From an uncultured Lachnospiraceae bacterium (GTDB lineage: Bacteria > Bacillota > Clostridia > Lachnospirales > Lachnospiraceae): a DNA stretch of 62,358 nucleotides. Below, piece after piece: positions 43,046-52,041 of the stretch; position 1 is the first letter of the stretch, and the number at the start of each line of letters is the position of its first letter. Position numbers and translations under genes: made by a program. The notes below the pieces were generated by a model, which did no database searches, had not been told where the DNA came from, and saw only the letters and a program-made list of their open reading frames with translations. The DNA is taken from positions 1 through 62,358 of the forward strand of contig CACZSI010000035.1 in the NCBI GenBank assembly GCA_902783775.1. The letters are read 5' to 3'.

Positions 43046-43822
43046 ATGATAAATTTTGTTGTATCCAGTTTGGAAGATACATTAATTGGGGAAAATGAAA
43101 AACTAATATCTGAAGAAACACAAGATTTGATTCTAAAATTAAAAAATAATAATATATTGTTTGGCGTGGCAACCGGCAGAAATTACGATGCAGTTTATCC
43201 TATGTTTGATAAGGTTAAAGATGACATTGTTTATATCTGCAATGACGGCGGCAGCGTGATTTATCAGGATAAGGTGATTTTTAAGGAGCCAATTGACAGA
43301 TTAATAAGTTTAGACGTGGCTAAAGAGCTAGAGGATGATAAGAGATACAGACTTATTTATTCTAGCGAGCGCAATGCTATGATTAACACTAGAGATTATG
43401 AATTTAGAAAATTTTTAGAGTCCATGAATATAGAGGCTGAATATGTGGAGGATTTAAAATCCATAAGAATGCCGGTCACTAAAATTACGATTTGCGCTAA
43501 GGATGGCTTAGATGAGCAGACATATAAGACCTTCTTTGAAAAATGGTCTAAAAAGTCAAATGTGGCGGTCTCAAACCCTAACCAGGCATTTATCACAGCA
43601 GAATATGTAAACAAAGGTACAGCATTAAAGTATGTACAGGAATATTTTGAGATTTCAAAAGAAGACACCGTGGTATTCGGCGGCGGCTATAGCGATATAG
43701 AAATGTTTGACAGAGCATATTTCAGTTATGCAATGCAGTATGCGGACGCTCAGGTAAGAAGAGAGTCAAAGCATATTGCAGAGAATGTTAATACTATATT
43801 AGAGGATATTTTAAGAATCTAA
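43046..43822 (+). CDS. HAD-superfamily (Cof-type) protein with degenerate catalytic motifs
   Basis: The 258-residue protein has the Cof-type HAD layout: core-cap-core with motif II GVATGRNYD and YICNDGGSVIY. Motif I, normally DxDGT with the phosphorylated Asp, reads SSLEDT (residues 7-12), so the nucleophile position is Ser and the second Asp is Glu. Motif IV, normally GDGxND, reads GGGYSD (about 212-217). Phosphatase activity is thus doubtful; it may be a regulatory or binding relative. It lies between the autolysin and PrsA-like genes in the same operon, with AGGAGG upstream. Confidence 0.82.
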   Translation: MINFVVSSLEDTLIGENEKLISEETQDLILKLKNNNILFGVATGRNYDAVYPMFDKVKDDIVYICNDGGSVIYQDKVIFKEPIDRLISLDVAKELEDDKRYRLIYSSERNAMINTRDYEFRKFLESMNIEAEYVEDLKSIRMPVTKITICAKDGLDEQTYKTFFEKWSKKSNVAVSNPNQAFITAEYVNKGTALKYVQEYFEISKEDTVVFGGGYSDIEMFDRAYFSYAMQYADAQVRRESKHIAENVNTILEDILRI

Positions 43823-43841
43823 TCACCGTTAGGAGGCAAAA

Positions 43842-44870
43842 ATGAAAAAGAAAAGAATAGCTACACTGGCTTTAACATTGGCAATGGGTTCTTCACTTTT
43901 AAGTGGATGTAGCGTTAAATCTGACACCCCGGTAGTAGGCTCACTATTTGGTCTATCATCAGATGAGGTATTTCAGATTAAAGATTTAGTATGTACACAA
44001 GAGGAATTTAAGCTGGTTCTTATGAACATGGCTAATAATTATAAGCAGGGCTTTGGAAACCAGATAGATTGGAATTCTAAAGTAAACGATGACTTAACTA
44101 TTAAAGACTATGTTTTAAATAAAGTTAAGCAGGAAGTATCTGTTAAATATGCAATGGCATCTATGGCTAAGGATAAGGGCGTAAAGTTAGATACTGAGGA
44201 GAAAATCCAGGCTGAGTATGCGGCTAATAAATACTTTAATTCATTGAACAATGAGGAGAAGGAATATACAGAGGCTAAAAAGGAAGACGTGGAAAGACTT
44301 TATCAAAACTATATGTTAGCTGATAAGATTTACGATAAGCTAACTGTCAGCATTGATGATCAGGTAAGCGACGAGGAAGCTCGTGTAATTAAAATAGAGT
44401 ACATTAAAATGACTGACAAAGGCCAGGGCGGTGATGAGATAAAGAGCACACTATCAAAGGTTAAAAGCAGTATGAAGAAAGGAAAGAAGACTTTCGAACA
44501 GTGCGTAAATCTCTACAATGAAGATGAGGAAAGCGAAAAGACTATAAAGAAAAATGAAGCTAAGGCTTTATTTGAGGTTAAAGCATTCACATTGGGAAAT
44601 AATAAGATTAGTGATGTTATAGAAGATGGAAATGATTATTATCTAGTTTACTGTAAGAACAGTTATGACAAGGTAGCATCAGAAAAGAATAAGGCAGTTC
44701 TAATAAAAGAAAAGAAGGCAGAATTCTTTAATCAGAACTACAATGATTTTATTAATAAATCAAAGAATGATTTTAATACAGATTGTTTTGAGGAATTAGA
44801 ACTACCTAATTCTGGTAATATAAAAAGCTCAAACTTATTTGAAGTATATAAAGAAAAAACACAGGATTAA
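43842..44870 (+). CDS. PrsA/SurA-like foldase lipoprotein
   Basis: The 342-residue lipoprotein (lipobox LLSGC, Cys near residue 23) has a SurA/PrsA-type helical N-terminal region (YVLNKVKQEVSVKYAMASMAKDKGVKLDTEEK). A central domain resembling a reduced peptidyl-prolyl isomerase (PpiC) fold follows (IKIEYIKMTD to KAFTLGNNKISDVIEDGNDYYLVYCKN), and then a helical tail. It would help fold secreted proteins outside the membrane. It is last in the operon, ahead of a strong terminator. Confidence 0.8.
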   Translation: MKKKRIATLALTLAMGSSLLSGCSVKSDTPVVGSLFGLSSDEVFQIKDLVCTQEEFKLVLMNMANNYKQGFGNQIDWNSKVNDDLTIKDYVLNKVKQEVSVKYAMASMAKDKGVKLDTEEKIQAEYAANKYFNSLNNEEKEYTEAKKEDVERLYQNYMLADKIYDKLTVSIDDQVSDEEARVIKIEYIKMTDKGQGGDEIKSTLSKVKSSMKKGKKTFEQCVNLYNEDEESEKTIKKNEAKALFEVKAFTLGNNKISDVIEDGNDYYLVYCKNSYDKVASEKNKAVLIKEKKAEFFNQNYNDFINKSKNDFNTDCFEELELPNSGNIKSSNLFEVYKEKTQD

Positions 44871-44912
44871 TAAAATACTCCGGGAGATGATAAGATATTA
44901 TCTTCCCACATA

Positions 44913-44946
44913 AAAAGCTATGGCCCTATGGCCATAGCTTTTCTTA
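44913..44946 (+). terminator. Bidirectional terminator
   Basis: Perfect 13-bp stem AAAAGCTATGGCC / GGCCATAGCTTTT with a CTAT loop between convergent genes; A and T runs flank it for both strands. Confidence 0.9.
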
Positions 44947-44969
44947 TATTAAACAGATATTATAGTTCT

Positions 44970-47687
44970 TTATTTTTTAGCTGCATTTCTCTTATCATCT
45001 TTTTCTTTAGACTTCTTAGCAAATGCGATTATCTTATCTTTAAATATGATTCCTAAAAGAATAATTACACATAGAATTGTGAGTAACATACCTGATAAGA
45101 AACCGCGTGGATGATAATCAAATGTAACTATATGATCACCTTCTGGAAGAATTACACCTGTTAAAGCTCCGTCGCAGATAGGCTGAACTTCGCTTTCTTC
45201 TCCGTCAATCTCAACGCTCCATCCCTCATCATATGGGATAGAAGTATACATTAGTCCATCCTGCTTAGCATGAATCTTACCTTCGACTAAAGTATCTTCG
45301 AACTTAGTAACCTGGAAAGGTGATTCAGCTAATAAAGCGTGATCAGTTGACCAAGCATCCTCATCAAATGCATAAGCATAGCAGTTTGTGATATTCTTTC
45401 CATCTGAACCTGTAACAGTAACCTTAGCGCCCTTAGGAATATTTCCTAAATGACAGATGTAGTTCTGGTCAGTAGATGAGAAAGTCTTAGTATTTGTATT
45501 GCCCACATCATCCTTGCTAGAAGAAATATTGCCACCGCTTACTGTAGCTGTAAGTGACTGAGAATCAGTATTACAGAAGAAGTAAACATCGAAAGTTTCT
45601 TCCTTACCTGTAGGGCTAAATGGGTCATCGTTGTCTAAGTTGTATTCAGCCTCAAAACTTCCTACGTTCTGTCCTGCCTTAAGCTTATGGAAAATAGTTT
45701 TACCGGCAATGGCAGTAGAAACGAAACTGTTCTGTGACAAAAATGGATTTCCGCTCTTTAAGTTACATGTAGAAGTAGTGCTAGCATTAATCATAAAACC
45801 TAAAGGAAGAATTCTATTATATTTATAAACATTTAATGTACCATTAGCATTTGGATTATCTGCTGATGTAGGATAATTTGCTGAGCTAAGTAAAGTCATA
45901 TCATTAGGCAATGACCCCTCAGAAGTAGAGAACTCATAGTTAACATTAAACAATGCTGCTGTAAGTGGTGTGTGACCTAAGTAGTCATAAGCATTGAAAG
46001 ATGTCTGTAATCCTATATCATCATAATAATTCTGCATTGCAGCAGATGAAACAGAAGAGAATGTTGAAATACTTCTGTATCCATATCTAGCTCCGTCATT
46101 ACGTGTAGCGTGAGAATCTGTCTCTGCTCTGTAGAATTTAAGATTGTCTTTCTTAGCATCCTCATCAATAATGCCCTCTAGATCTTTATAAGCAGTAGTC
46201 TGATTATAGTAATCAAACTTACTTGAGCAGCTAGCAATACCAGTGATTGAGAAGTTAATAGTCATCTCACTAAAGAAAGCTAAAATTAGTAAATATGTTA
46301 AGAAAGTATTATACTGTGGCTTTCTTCTGTAGAAATAAATAAGTACTGCATAAATTCCTAAGAATAGAAGACTTAAGTATGTAATCTTAAGAATGTCAGT
46401 TGAGATTTCTAAGTCACTAAAGAATTCTGCATTCTTAAAGATTTCTTCGAATAGAAGAATAAGAGAAGTACCTATTGCAAAAGAGATACCAATGTGCTTA
46501 GCCTTAAATTCTCTTAAGTGAATAAATGCCTGATATCCCATTGTCACTAAGATAAATACATAGATAAATGACTGTCTACATGGAAGGCTGTTAGGAAAAT
46601 GGAATCCATGCCAAATGTAGTTAGGGATATTAAACTGAAAACTTAGTAGCATAAATATTGCTAAGATTGTCTTTCCGATTCTCTCTTTAGTGTTAATCTT
46701 TTTACAGAATAGGAAGAGTGGAACTAGGAAAAACATTGCAATTGAGCAATAAATATTAGGGTCGTATGCGTATTTTAGATCCGCTACAGGAATAGCCATC
46801 TGTGATCTAAATAGCATATATATAAATGAATAATACTTTTCTAATCTCTCAGGGAAAGCTGTGTCCGCTGATTTAGTAGTAAGTAAGTTAAAGTATTCAG
46901 GAAGAATAACGCATGAAGCAAGAAGTCCGCCTAGAAGTGAGTAAAGAGCGTAATCCTTAAAAATTAATAATACATTAACTAACTTAGAATGTTTTAAGTC
47001 ATCGTGAAGTTCATTTACGCAAAGAGCGTAGATAAAGTAAACCACACTGAATATACATAGCATAATACCAATATAGTAGTTTGAGAAAATACCCAATGCC
47101 AATGCGATACAGTATGTGTAGCATTCACGTTTAGTTACTAACTTATCAATACCTAAGATGATGAATGGGAATAACCACATACAATCAAGCCACATAATAT
47201 TCCAGCTAAATGCTGCAAAATATGCTGAAAGAGCATAAAGTAATCCGAAGATAACTGTAGCCATATTCTTCTGGCCATATTTCTTAGTTAGATAGTAAGT
47301 TACTGAGAAAGATGAAAGTCCCATCTTTAAAATAATAAAGAAGCTGACCACATCTGAAATCTTGCCCGGGATAAGTAGAGTTAAAAAGTTAAGTGGGCTA
47401 GAAGCATAGTAAGCGATAACGGCAATAAAGTTCATACCGCCACCAATGTTCCATGTATATTTCAAACTCTCCATATTAGCTATTTTATCCTGAAGAATCT
47501 GAAGATAAGGTGCGTACTGATGATAGCAGTCAGAACGCAAATACATAAAGTCTCCGAATGGCTGAACATCCTTAATAAAGTAGACAACTAGCATAGCTAT
47601 TACCGGCAATATAAATGATAATAAATAAAGCTGATTGTCCTTACACCATTTAAGGAGTGAAAACTTAGATTTTTTTTGATTATTCAT
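44970..47687 (-). CDS. YfhO-family membrane protein
   Basis: A 905-residue polytopic protein with about a dozen transmembrane helices in the first half (residues 14-475) and conserved YfhO/GT-C segments DCYHQYAPYLQ, GGGMNFIAVIAYY and SWNIMWLDCMWLFPFI. A large extracytoplasmic beta-rich domain follows (about 500-865, ending YDEGWSVEIDGE...GDHIVTFDYHPRGF), then a final helix and a Lys-rich tail. YfhO proteins transfer sugars from undecaprenyl-phosphate carriers to lipoteichoic acid or other glycopolymers. The GT2 gene 36 bp upstream fits the CsbB partner that makes the lipid-linked sugar. Confidence 0.9.
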   Translation of the reverse strand: MNNQKKSKFSLLKWCKDNQLYLLSFILPVIAMLVVYFIKDVQPFGDFMYLRSDCYHQYAPYLQILQDKIANMESLKYTWNIGGGMNFIAVIAYYASSPLNFLTLLIPGKISDVVSFFIILKMGLSSFSVTYYLTKKYGQKNMATVIFGLLYALSAYFAAFSWNIMWLDCMWLFPFIILGIDKLVTKRECYTYCIALALGIFSNYYIGIMLCIFSVVYFIYALCVNELHDDLKHSKLVNVLLIFKDYALYSLLGGLLASCVILPEYFNLLTTKSADTAFPERLEKYYSFIYMLFRSQMAIPVADLKYAYDPNIYCSIAMFFLVPLFLFCKKINTKERIGKTILAIFMLLSFQFNIPNYIWHGFHFPNSLPCRQSFIYVFILVTMGYQAFIHLREFKAKHIGISFAIGTSLILLFEEIFKNAEFFSDLEISTDILKITYLSLLFLGIYAVLIYFYRRKPQYNTFLTYLLILAFFSEMTINFSITGIASCSSKFDYYNQTTAYKDLEGIIDEDAKKDNLKFYRAETDSHATRNDGARYGYRSISTFSSVSSAAMQNYYDDIGLQTSFNAYDYLGHTPLTAALFNVNYEFSTSEGSLPNDMTLLSSANYPTSADNPNANGTLNVYKYNRILPLGFMINASTTSTCNLKSGNPFLSQNSFVSTAIAGKTIFHKLKAGQNVGSFEAEYNLDNDDPFSPTGKEETFDVYFFCNTDSQSLTATVSGGNISSSKDDVGNTNTKTFSSTDQNYICHLGNIPKGAKVTVTGSDGKNITNCYAYAFDEDAWSTDHALLAESPFQVTKFEDTLVEGKIHAKQDGLMYTSIPYDEGWSVEIDGEESEVQPICDGALTGVILPEGDHIVTFDYHPRGFLSGMLLTILCVIILLGIIFKDKIIAFAKKSKEKDDKRNAAKK

Positions 47688-47723
47688 TTTTGGTAATCCT
47701 TTCTTTTTAAGTAAATTTATAAA

Positions 47724-48671
47724 TTAATCGGCATCCTTTTTTGATGCACAATTAGTTTCTTTAATAATATAAATAGGTCTGTCTTTAGCTTCAATATAAA
47801 TTTTAGAAATATACTCGCCTAAGATACCTATGGAAAATTCCACAAATCCTCCTAGGAAGAATATGGCAATCATAATAGAAGCAAAACCTGAAACATTAAT
47901 TCCTAAGAAGAATTTTCTGATAAGCGTTACTATAACTCCTAAAAAGGCCATTAGAGAGATAAACAATCCTGATACAGTAACGAACTTAAGTGGATAAACT
48001 GAGAAAGAAGTAATACCTGTTAGAGCGTAAGTGAAAAGTGATTTAAAGCTCCATTTAGTATCTCCAGCTATACGCTCCACATTCTCATAGGAAATCCAAG
48101 CTGTCTCATATCCTACCCAGGCAAATAATCCTTTGGCAAAACGATCTTTTTCTTTTAATTCCACAATATTTTCAATCATCTGATGTGACATTATTCTAAA
48201 GTCAGTGGCATTTTGAGTTAAGTCCACATCCGTGATTTTATTGCTAATCTTATAATAAAGAGAGGAGAACATACTCTTAATCTTAGATTCGCCGTCGCGA
48301 TTTTTTCTCATAGCCGCGCAACAATCATACCCTTCCTCTATCTTTTTTATCATCTCCGGTACTAGTGAAGGAGGATGCTGTAAATCTGCATCCATTAATA
48401 TACAGTAGTCAGAGTAAGAATGGCAAAGACCGGCGTAAACAGCTGCCTCCTTACCGAAATTTCTGGAGAATGATATATATTGTATATTTGAAAATTCGCC
48501 AGCTAGAGAGCGAAGAATGTGATAAGTATTATCGCGACTGCCGTCATTAACGAAAATATAATTAAAGGAATAACCCTCTATTTTTTCGTAAATTTCCTGA
48601 GATTTGCGATAAAACATTTCTAAGACATCTTCCTCATTATAGCAGGGAACTACAATGTCTATTGTCTTCAT
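47724..48671 (-). CDS. Family 2 glycosyltransferase, CsbB/GtrB-like
   Basis: The 315-residue protein has a GT-A domain (VVPCYNEEDVLEMFYRKS at 7-24, FVNDGSRDNT, the ILMDADLQHPP metal motif, ATDFRIM) and two C-terminal transmembrane helices (about 228-290). This is the polyprenyl-phosphate glycosyltransferase pattern (GtrB, CsbB, DPM1-like). It would load a sugar onto undecaprenyl phosphate for the downstream YfhO protein. A GGAGG site precedes the ATG. No GtcA-type flippase is visible nearby. Confidence 0.9.
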   Translation of the reverse strand: MKTIDIVVPCYNEEDVLEMFYRKSQEIYEKIEGYSFNYIFVNDGSRDNTYHILRSLAGEFSNIQYISFSRNFGKEAAVYAGLCHSYSDYCILMDADLQHPPSLVPEMIKKIEEGYDCCAAMRKNRDGESKIKSMFSSLYYKISNKITDVDLTQNATDFRIMSHQMIENIVELKEKDRFAKGLFAWVGYETAWISYENVERIAGDTKWSFKSLFTYALTGITSFSVYPLKFVTVSGLFISLMAFLGVIVTLIRKFFLGINVSGFASIMIAIFFLGGFVEFSIGILGEYISKIYIEAKDRPIYIIKETNCASKKDAD

Positions 48672-48796
48672 AAAAACCTCCGATAATTCCAGTGTTAAAA
48701 AACACCATAATTACTACTATTTTACAATAAATAGGCTAATAAGTAAATGAAATAAGCCCTTATAATACATAAAAAATAGTAGAACATAGGATAATA

Positions 48797-48819
48797 AATG
48801 GCCCTAGATTACTAGGGCC
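48797..48819 (-). terminator. Terminator of the small secreted protein gene
   Basis: GGCCCTAG / CTAGGGCC perfect 8-bp stem with a 4-base loop, followed on the minus strand by ATTTATTAT. Confidence 0.7.
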
Positions 48820-48828
48820 TATAAATTC

Positions 48829-49311
48829 TTATTTCTTAAATTTTAAAGTTTTTTTAATCTTCTTTGCGACCTTTCTAAAATACTTAACTTTATTCTTAGG
48901 ACAGGTAATATAGAAGCCGGCATCAGTTTTGTATTTCTTAGAATAGCAAATATAATAAAGAGAAACGTCAGTGGTGTGAGTTTCCTCGTAGTAGAAGCTG
49001 TACTTAGTAGTTTTAGTTTTCTTCATCTTCATGCCGTAACTCTTATATAACTTTTTATATTTCTTTCCTGTCATCTTCTTAAATGGCTTAGAACCATAAA
49101 CAGCAAAGCTGGCGCCATTACCGTTTAAAGTAATTCCGTCACCATTTTGAGATTTGCTAACTACTTTAAAGTAAGTAGGATATTTAACGCTGTACTTAAA
49201 TCTGGAATTCTTATATTTATTAGTTTTACCAGCCATAACCACGCCTAGATTAGCCCCTGCTAAAGATAGGATAAGTAAGCCTAAGATGGCAGTTTTTATA
49301 ATTTTTTTCAT
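48829..49311 (-). CDS. Small Lys-rich secreted protein, PsbP-like
   Basis: A 160-residue protein with a signal peptide (cleavage near VMAG) and a compact beta-rich domain. KYSVKYPTYFKVVSKSQNGDGITLNG and ASFAVYGSKPF recall PsbP/Mog1-like folds common in secreted proteins of clostridia. Lysine makes up about a quarter of the mature part. No catalytic residues can be named. A strong ribosome site (AGGAGG) precedes the ATG. It is an isolated gene between the glycosyltransferase pair and argG. Function unknown. Confidence 0.7.
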   Translation of the reverse strand: MKKIIKTAILGLLILSLAGANLGVVMAGKTNKYKNSRFKYSVKYPTYFKVVSKSQNGDGITLNGNGASFAVYGSKPFKKMTGKKYKKLYKSYGMKMKKTKTTKYSFYYEETHTTDVSLYYICYSKKYKTDAGFYITCPKNKVKYFRKVAKKIKKTLKFKK

Positions 49312-49403
49312 ATGTTCCTCCTTAATATTTTATCCATTTATTCTATATGGCAATAATACTATAATTAACTTTAAAAATAAATGTAAACTAAAATATGGGG
49401 ATT

Positions 49404-49444
49404 AAACAAAAAAATAGAGGATTTCTATTAATAGAAATCCTCTA
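49404..49444 (-). terminator. Terminator of argG
   Basis: A perfect 30-bp palindrome (49415-49444; half-site TAGAGGATTTCTATT). On the minus strand it is followed by seven Ts. Confidence 0.92.
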
Positions 49445-49459
49445 AAAATTAGCAATTAA

Positions 49460-50686
49460 TTATTTGTTTTTCTTTTCTAATTCAGCATACTTCATAGCAC
49501 GAACCTTTAGTGGTAAACCGAATAATGTGATGAATCCTTCAGCATCGTGATGATCATATAAGTCACCAGTTGTAAATGATGCTAAGCTTTCACTATATAA
49601 TGAGTATGGAGAAGTAGTTCCTGCTTTAATGATGTTACCTTTGTAAAGTTTGAATTTAACTTCACCAGTAACATATTCCTGTGTGCTTTCAACGAAAGCC
49701 TGAAGTGCTTCACGAAGTGGAGTGAACCATGTTCCCTCGTATACTACCTGAGCTAATTTCTCAGCTACAGCCTTCTTAAATGTCATTGTAGCTCTGTCTA
49801 AAACTAACTCTTCTAACTGAGCATGAGCTTCCATAAGGATAGTTCCACCTGGAGTCTCATAAACACCACGAGATTTCATTCCTACTACACGGTTCTCAAC
49901 GATATCAACGATACCAACACCATGTTTTCCACCTAATTTATTAAGTTCACGGATAATATCTGAAACCTTCATTTCTTTTCCGTTAACTGACTTTGGAACA
50001 CCCTTTTCGAAAGTCATTGTTACATATTCACCTTCATCAGGAGCTTTCTCAGGAGAAACACCTAATACTAATAAGTGATCATAATCAGGCTCATTAGCAG
50101 GATCCTCTAACTCAAGTCCCTCATGGCTGATGTGCCATAAGTTACGGTCACGGCTGTAACTCTGGTCAGCTGAGAATGGTAAGTCAATACCATGCTGCTT
50201 ACAATATTCAATTTCCTCTTCACGAGAGTTCATTGTCCAGTTATCATCTCTCCAAGCAGCGATAATCTTTAAGTCAGGAGCTAAAGCCTTAATTCCTAAC
50301 TCGAAACGAATCTGGTCATTTCCTTTACCTGTAGCACCGTGGCAGATAGCAGTAGCACCTTCTTTACGTGCAATCTCTACTAATCTCTTAGCGATACCAG
50401 GACGAGCCATAGATGTTCCTAATAAATATTTATTTTCGTAAACTGATCCAGCCTGTACACATGGAACAATATATTCATCACAGAACTCATCTGTAATATC
50501 TTCAATATATAACTTAGTAGCTCCTGAGTATTTAGCTCTCTCCTCAAGACCATCTAATTCCTCTTCCTGTCCACAGTCGATACAACAGCAGATAACTTCA
50601 TAATCATAGTTTTCTTTTAACCAAGGGATGATAGCAGTAGTATCAAGTCCACCTGAATACGCCAAAATAACTTTTTCTTTTGCCAT
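49460..50686 (-). CDS. argG: Argininosuccinate synthase
   Basis: ArgG joins citrulline and aspartate at the cost of ATP. The 408-residue enzyme has the N-terminal PP-loop AYSGGLDTT (about residues 9-17), [15 protein letters not shown], and the substrate-binding segment [15 protein letters not shown]. The length is typical. An AGGAGG site precedes the ATG. It is transcribed away from argCJBD; both promoters overlap palindromes resembling ARG boxes, so arginine via ArgR probably represses both. argH is not adjacent. Confidence 0.97.
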   Translation of the reverse strand: MAKEKVILAYSGGLDTTAIIPWLKENYDYEVICCCIDCGQEEELDGLEERAKYSGATKLYIEDITDEFCDEYIVPCVQAGSVYENKYLLGTSMARPGIAKRLVEIARKEGATAICHGATGKGNDQIRFELGIKALAPDLKIIAAWRDDNWTMNSREEEIEYCKQHGIDLPFSADQSYSRDRNLWHISHEGLELEDPANEPDYDHLLVLGVSPEKAPDEGEYVTMTFEKGVPKSVNGKEMKVSDIIRELNKLGGKHGVGIVDIVENRVVGMKSRGVYETPGGTILMEAHAQLEELVLDRATMTFKKAVAEKLAQVVYEGTWFTPLREALQAFVESTQEYVTGEVKFKLYKGNIIKAGTTSPYSLYSESLASFTTGDLYDHHDAEGFITLFGLPLKVRAMKYAELEKKNK

Positions 50687-50755
50687 TTTAGTTCCTCCTT
50701 AATTTTTCTCCATATTATTTCCTATTTAATTAACGAAAATCACTTCGCAAAAATC

Positions 50756-50784
50756 ATTATACACATTAAATGCATAAAATGCAA
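50756..50784 (-). promoter_or_regulatory. argG promoter overlapping an ARG-box-like dyad
   Basis: On the minus strand TTGCAT (50784-50779), 17-bp spacer, TATAAT (50761-50756). The -35 lies within ATGCATAAAATGCA (50770-50783), a near-palindrome resembling ArgR operators. Confidence 0.75.
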
Positions 50785-50800
50785 GAAAAAGAGTGTAATT

Positions 50801-50841
50801 TTATGCATAAAGTTGCATAATATGCAAAAATAGTGTATATT
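50801..50841 (+). promoter_or_regulatory. argCJBD promoter and overlapping ARG-box-like palindromes
   Basis: TTGCAT (50813-50818), 17-bp spacer, TATATT (50836-50841). The -35 is the left arm of a perfect palindrome TTGCATAATATGCAA (50813-50827); a second related dyad, ATGCATAAAGTTGCAT, overlaps it at 50803-50818. ArgR-type repression is the natural reading. Confidence 0.75.
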
Positions 50842-50973
50842 TATAAAAAACACGAATAAAATCTTTTATTTAAAGTTGTAATTACTTAATTAAAATACTA
50901 AAATTTAAAATGAGGCTTTAAAAAATAAAGTTTTATTTCTAATTTATATAAAGAAATATTGGGAGGAAGAATT

Positions 50974-52014
50974 ATGATTAAAGTTGGAATTATTGGAGCT
51001 ACAGGATATGCAGGAAATGAACTTGTAAGATTGATAGTACAGCATCCGGATGCAGAGGTGGTATGGTACGGCTCTAGAAGTTATATAGATGAAAGATACG
51101 CAGATGTATATAGAAATATGTTTGAAATAGTAGATGAGAAATGTCTAGGAGAGGACATGGATAGACTAGCTAATGAGGTAGATGTTATTTTTACAGCCAC
51201 ACCTCAGGGACTATGCGGATCATTAGTTAATGAAGAGATATTAAATAAGGTTAAGATTATTGACCTTAGTGCAGACTTTAGAATTAAGGATGTAGAAACT
51301 TATGAGAAATGGTATGGTATTAAGCATAAGAGTCCACAGTTTATAAAGGAAGCTGTTTATGGATTATGCGAGATTAACAGAGATAAGACAAAGGATGCCA
51401 GATTAGTAGCTAACCCAGGATGCTACACTACTTGTAGTATTTTATCTATTTATCCAATGGTAAAAGAGGGATTAATTGATCCTAAGTCAATTATTGTAGA
51501 TGCTAAATCAGGAACTTCAGGAGCAGGAAGAGGAGCGAAGGTAGCTAATCTATTCTGCGAGGTTAATGAAAATATTAAGGCATACGGTGTTACTACTCAC
51601 AGACATACACCTGAGATTGAGGAGCAGTTAGGCTATGCAGCAGGGGAGGAAGTGCTTATTAACTTCACACCTCATTTAGTTCCTATGCAGAGAGGAATTT
51701 TAGTTACTGCTTATGCTAATCTTAAAAAAGATGTTACTTATGATGAGGTTAAGGCAATTTATGATAAGTACTATAAGAATGAGCAGTTCGTTAGAGTGCT
51801 AGATAAAGATGTTTGCCCTGAGACTAGATGGGTAGAGGGAAGTAACTACGTAGATGTTAACTTTAAAATAGATGAGAGAACAGGAAGAATTATCATGATG
51901 GGTGCATTGGATAATGTAGTTAAAGGTGCAGCCGGACAGGCAGTTCAGAATATGAACATTGTATTTGGTTTAGAGGAAAACACAGGATTACAGCAGGTTC
52001 CTATGTTCCCATAA
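50974..52014 (+). CDS. argC: N-acetyl-gamma-glutamyl-phosphate reductase
   Basis: This NADPH-dependent enzyme is the third step of ornithine synthesis. The 346-residue protein has the N-terminal nucleotide motif VGIIGATGYAGNEL, the catalytic Cys in ANPGCYTTCSIL (about residue 150) and the HRHTPEIEEQL segment. The start is the ATG at 50974 with GGGAGGA upstream. It is first of four arg genes in close tandem (gaps 27, 31 and 15 bp). Confidence 0.97.
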   Translation: MIKVGIIGATGYAGNELVRLIVQHPDAEVVWYGSRSYIDERYADVYRNMFEIVDEKCLGEDMDRLANEVDVIFTATPQGLCGSLVNEEILNKVKIIDLSADFRIKDVETYEKWYGIKHKSPQFIKEAVYGLCEINRDKTKDARLVANPGCYTTCSILSIYPMVKEGLIDPKSIIVDAKSGTSGAGRGAKVANLFCEVNENIKAYGVTTHRHTPEIEEQLGYAAGEEVLINFTPHLVPMQRGILVTAYANLKKDVTYDEVKAIYDKYYKNEQFVRVLDKDVCPETRWVEGSNYVDVNFKIDERTGRIIMMGALDNVVKGAAGQAVQNMNIVFGLEENTGLQQVPMFP

Positions 52015-52041
52015 AACATAGAGCCTAGGAAAGGAATAAAT

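Noticed and set aside
49415..49444. Perfect 30-bp palindrome as a possible operator or recombination site
   Set aside because: It sits just past the argG stop and is followed on the minus strand by a T run, so it is a terminator.
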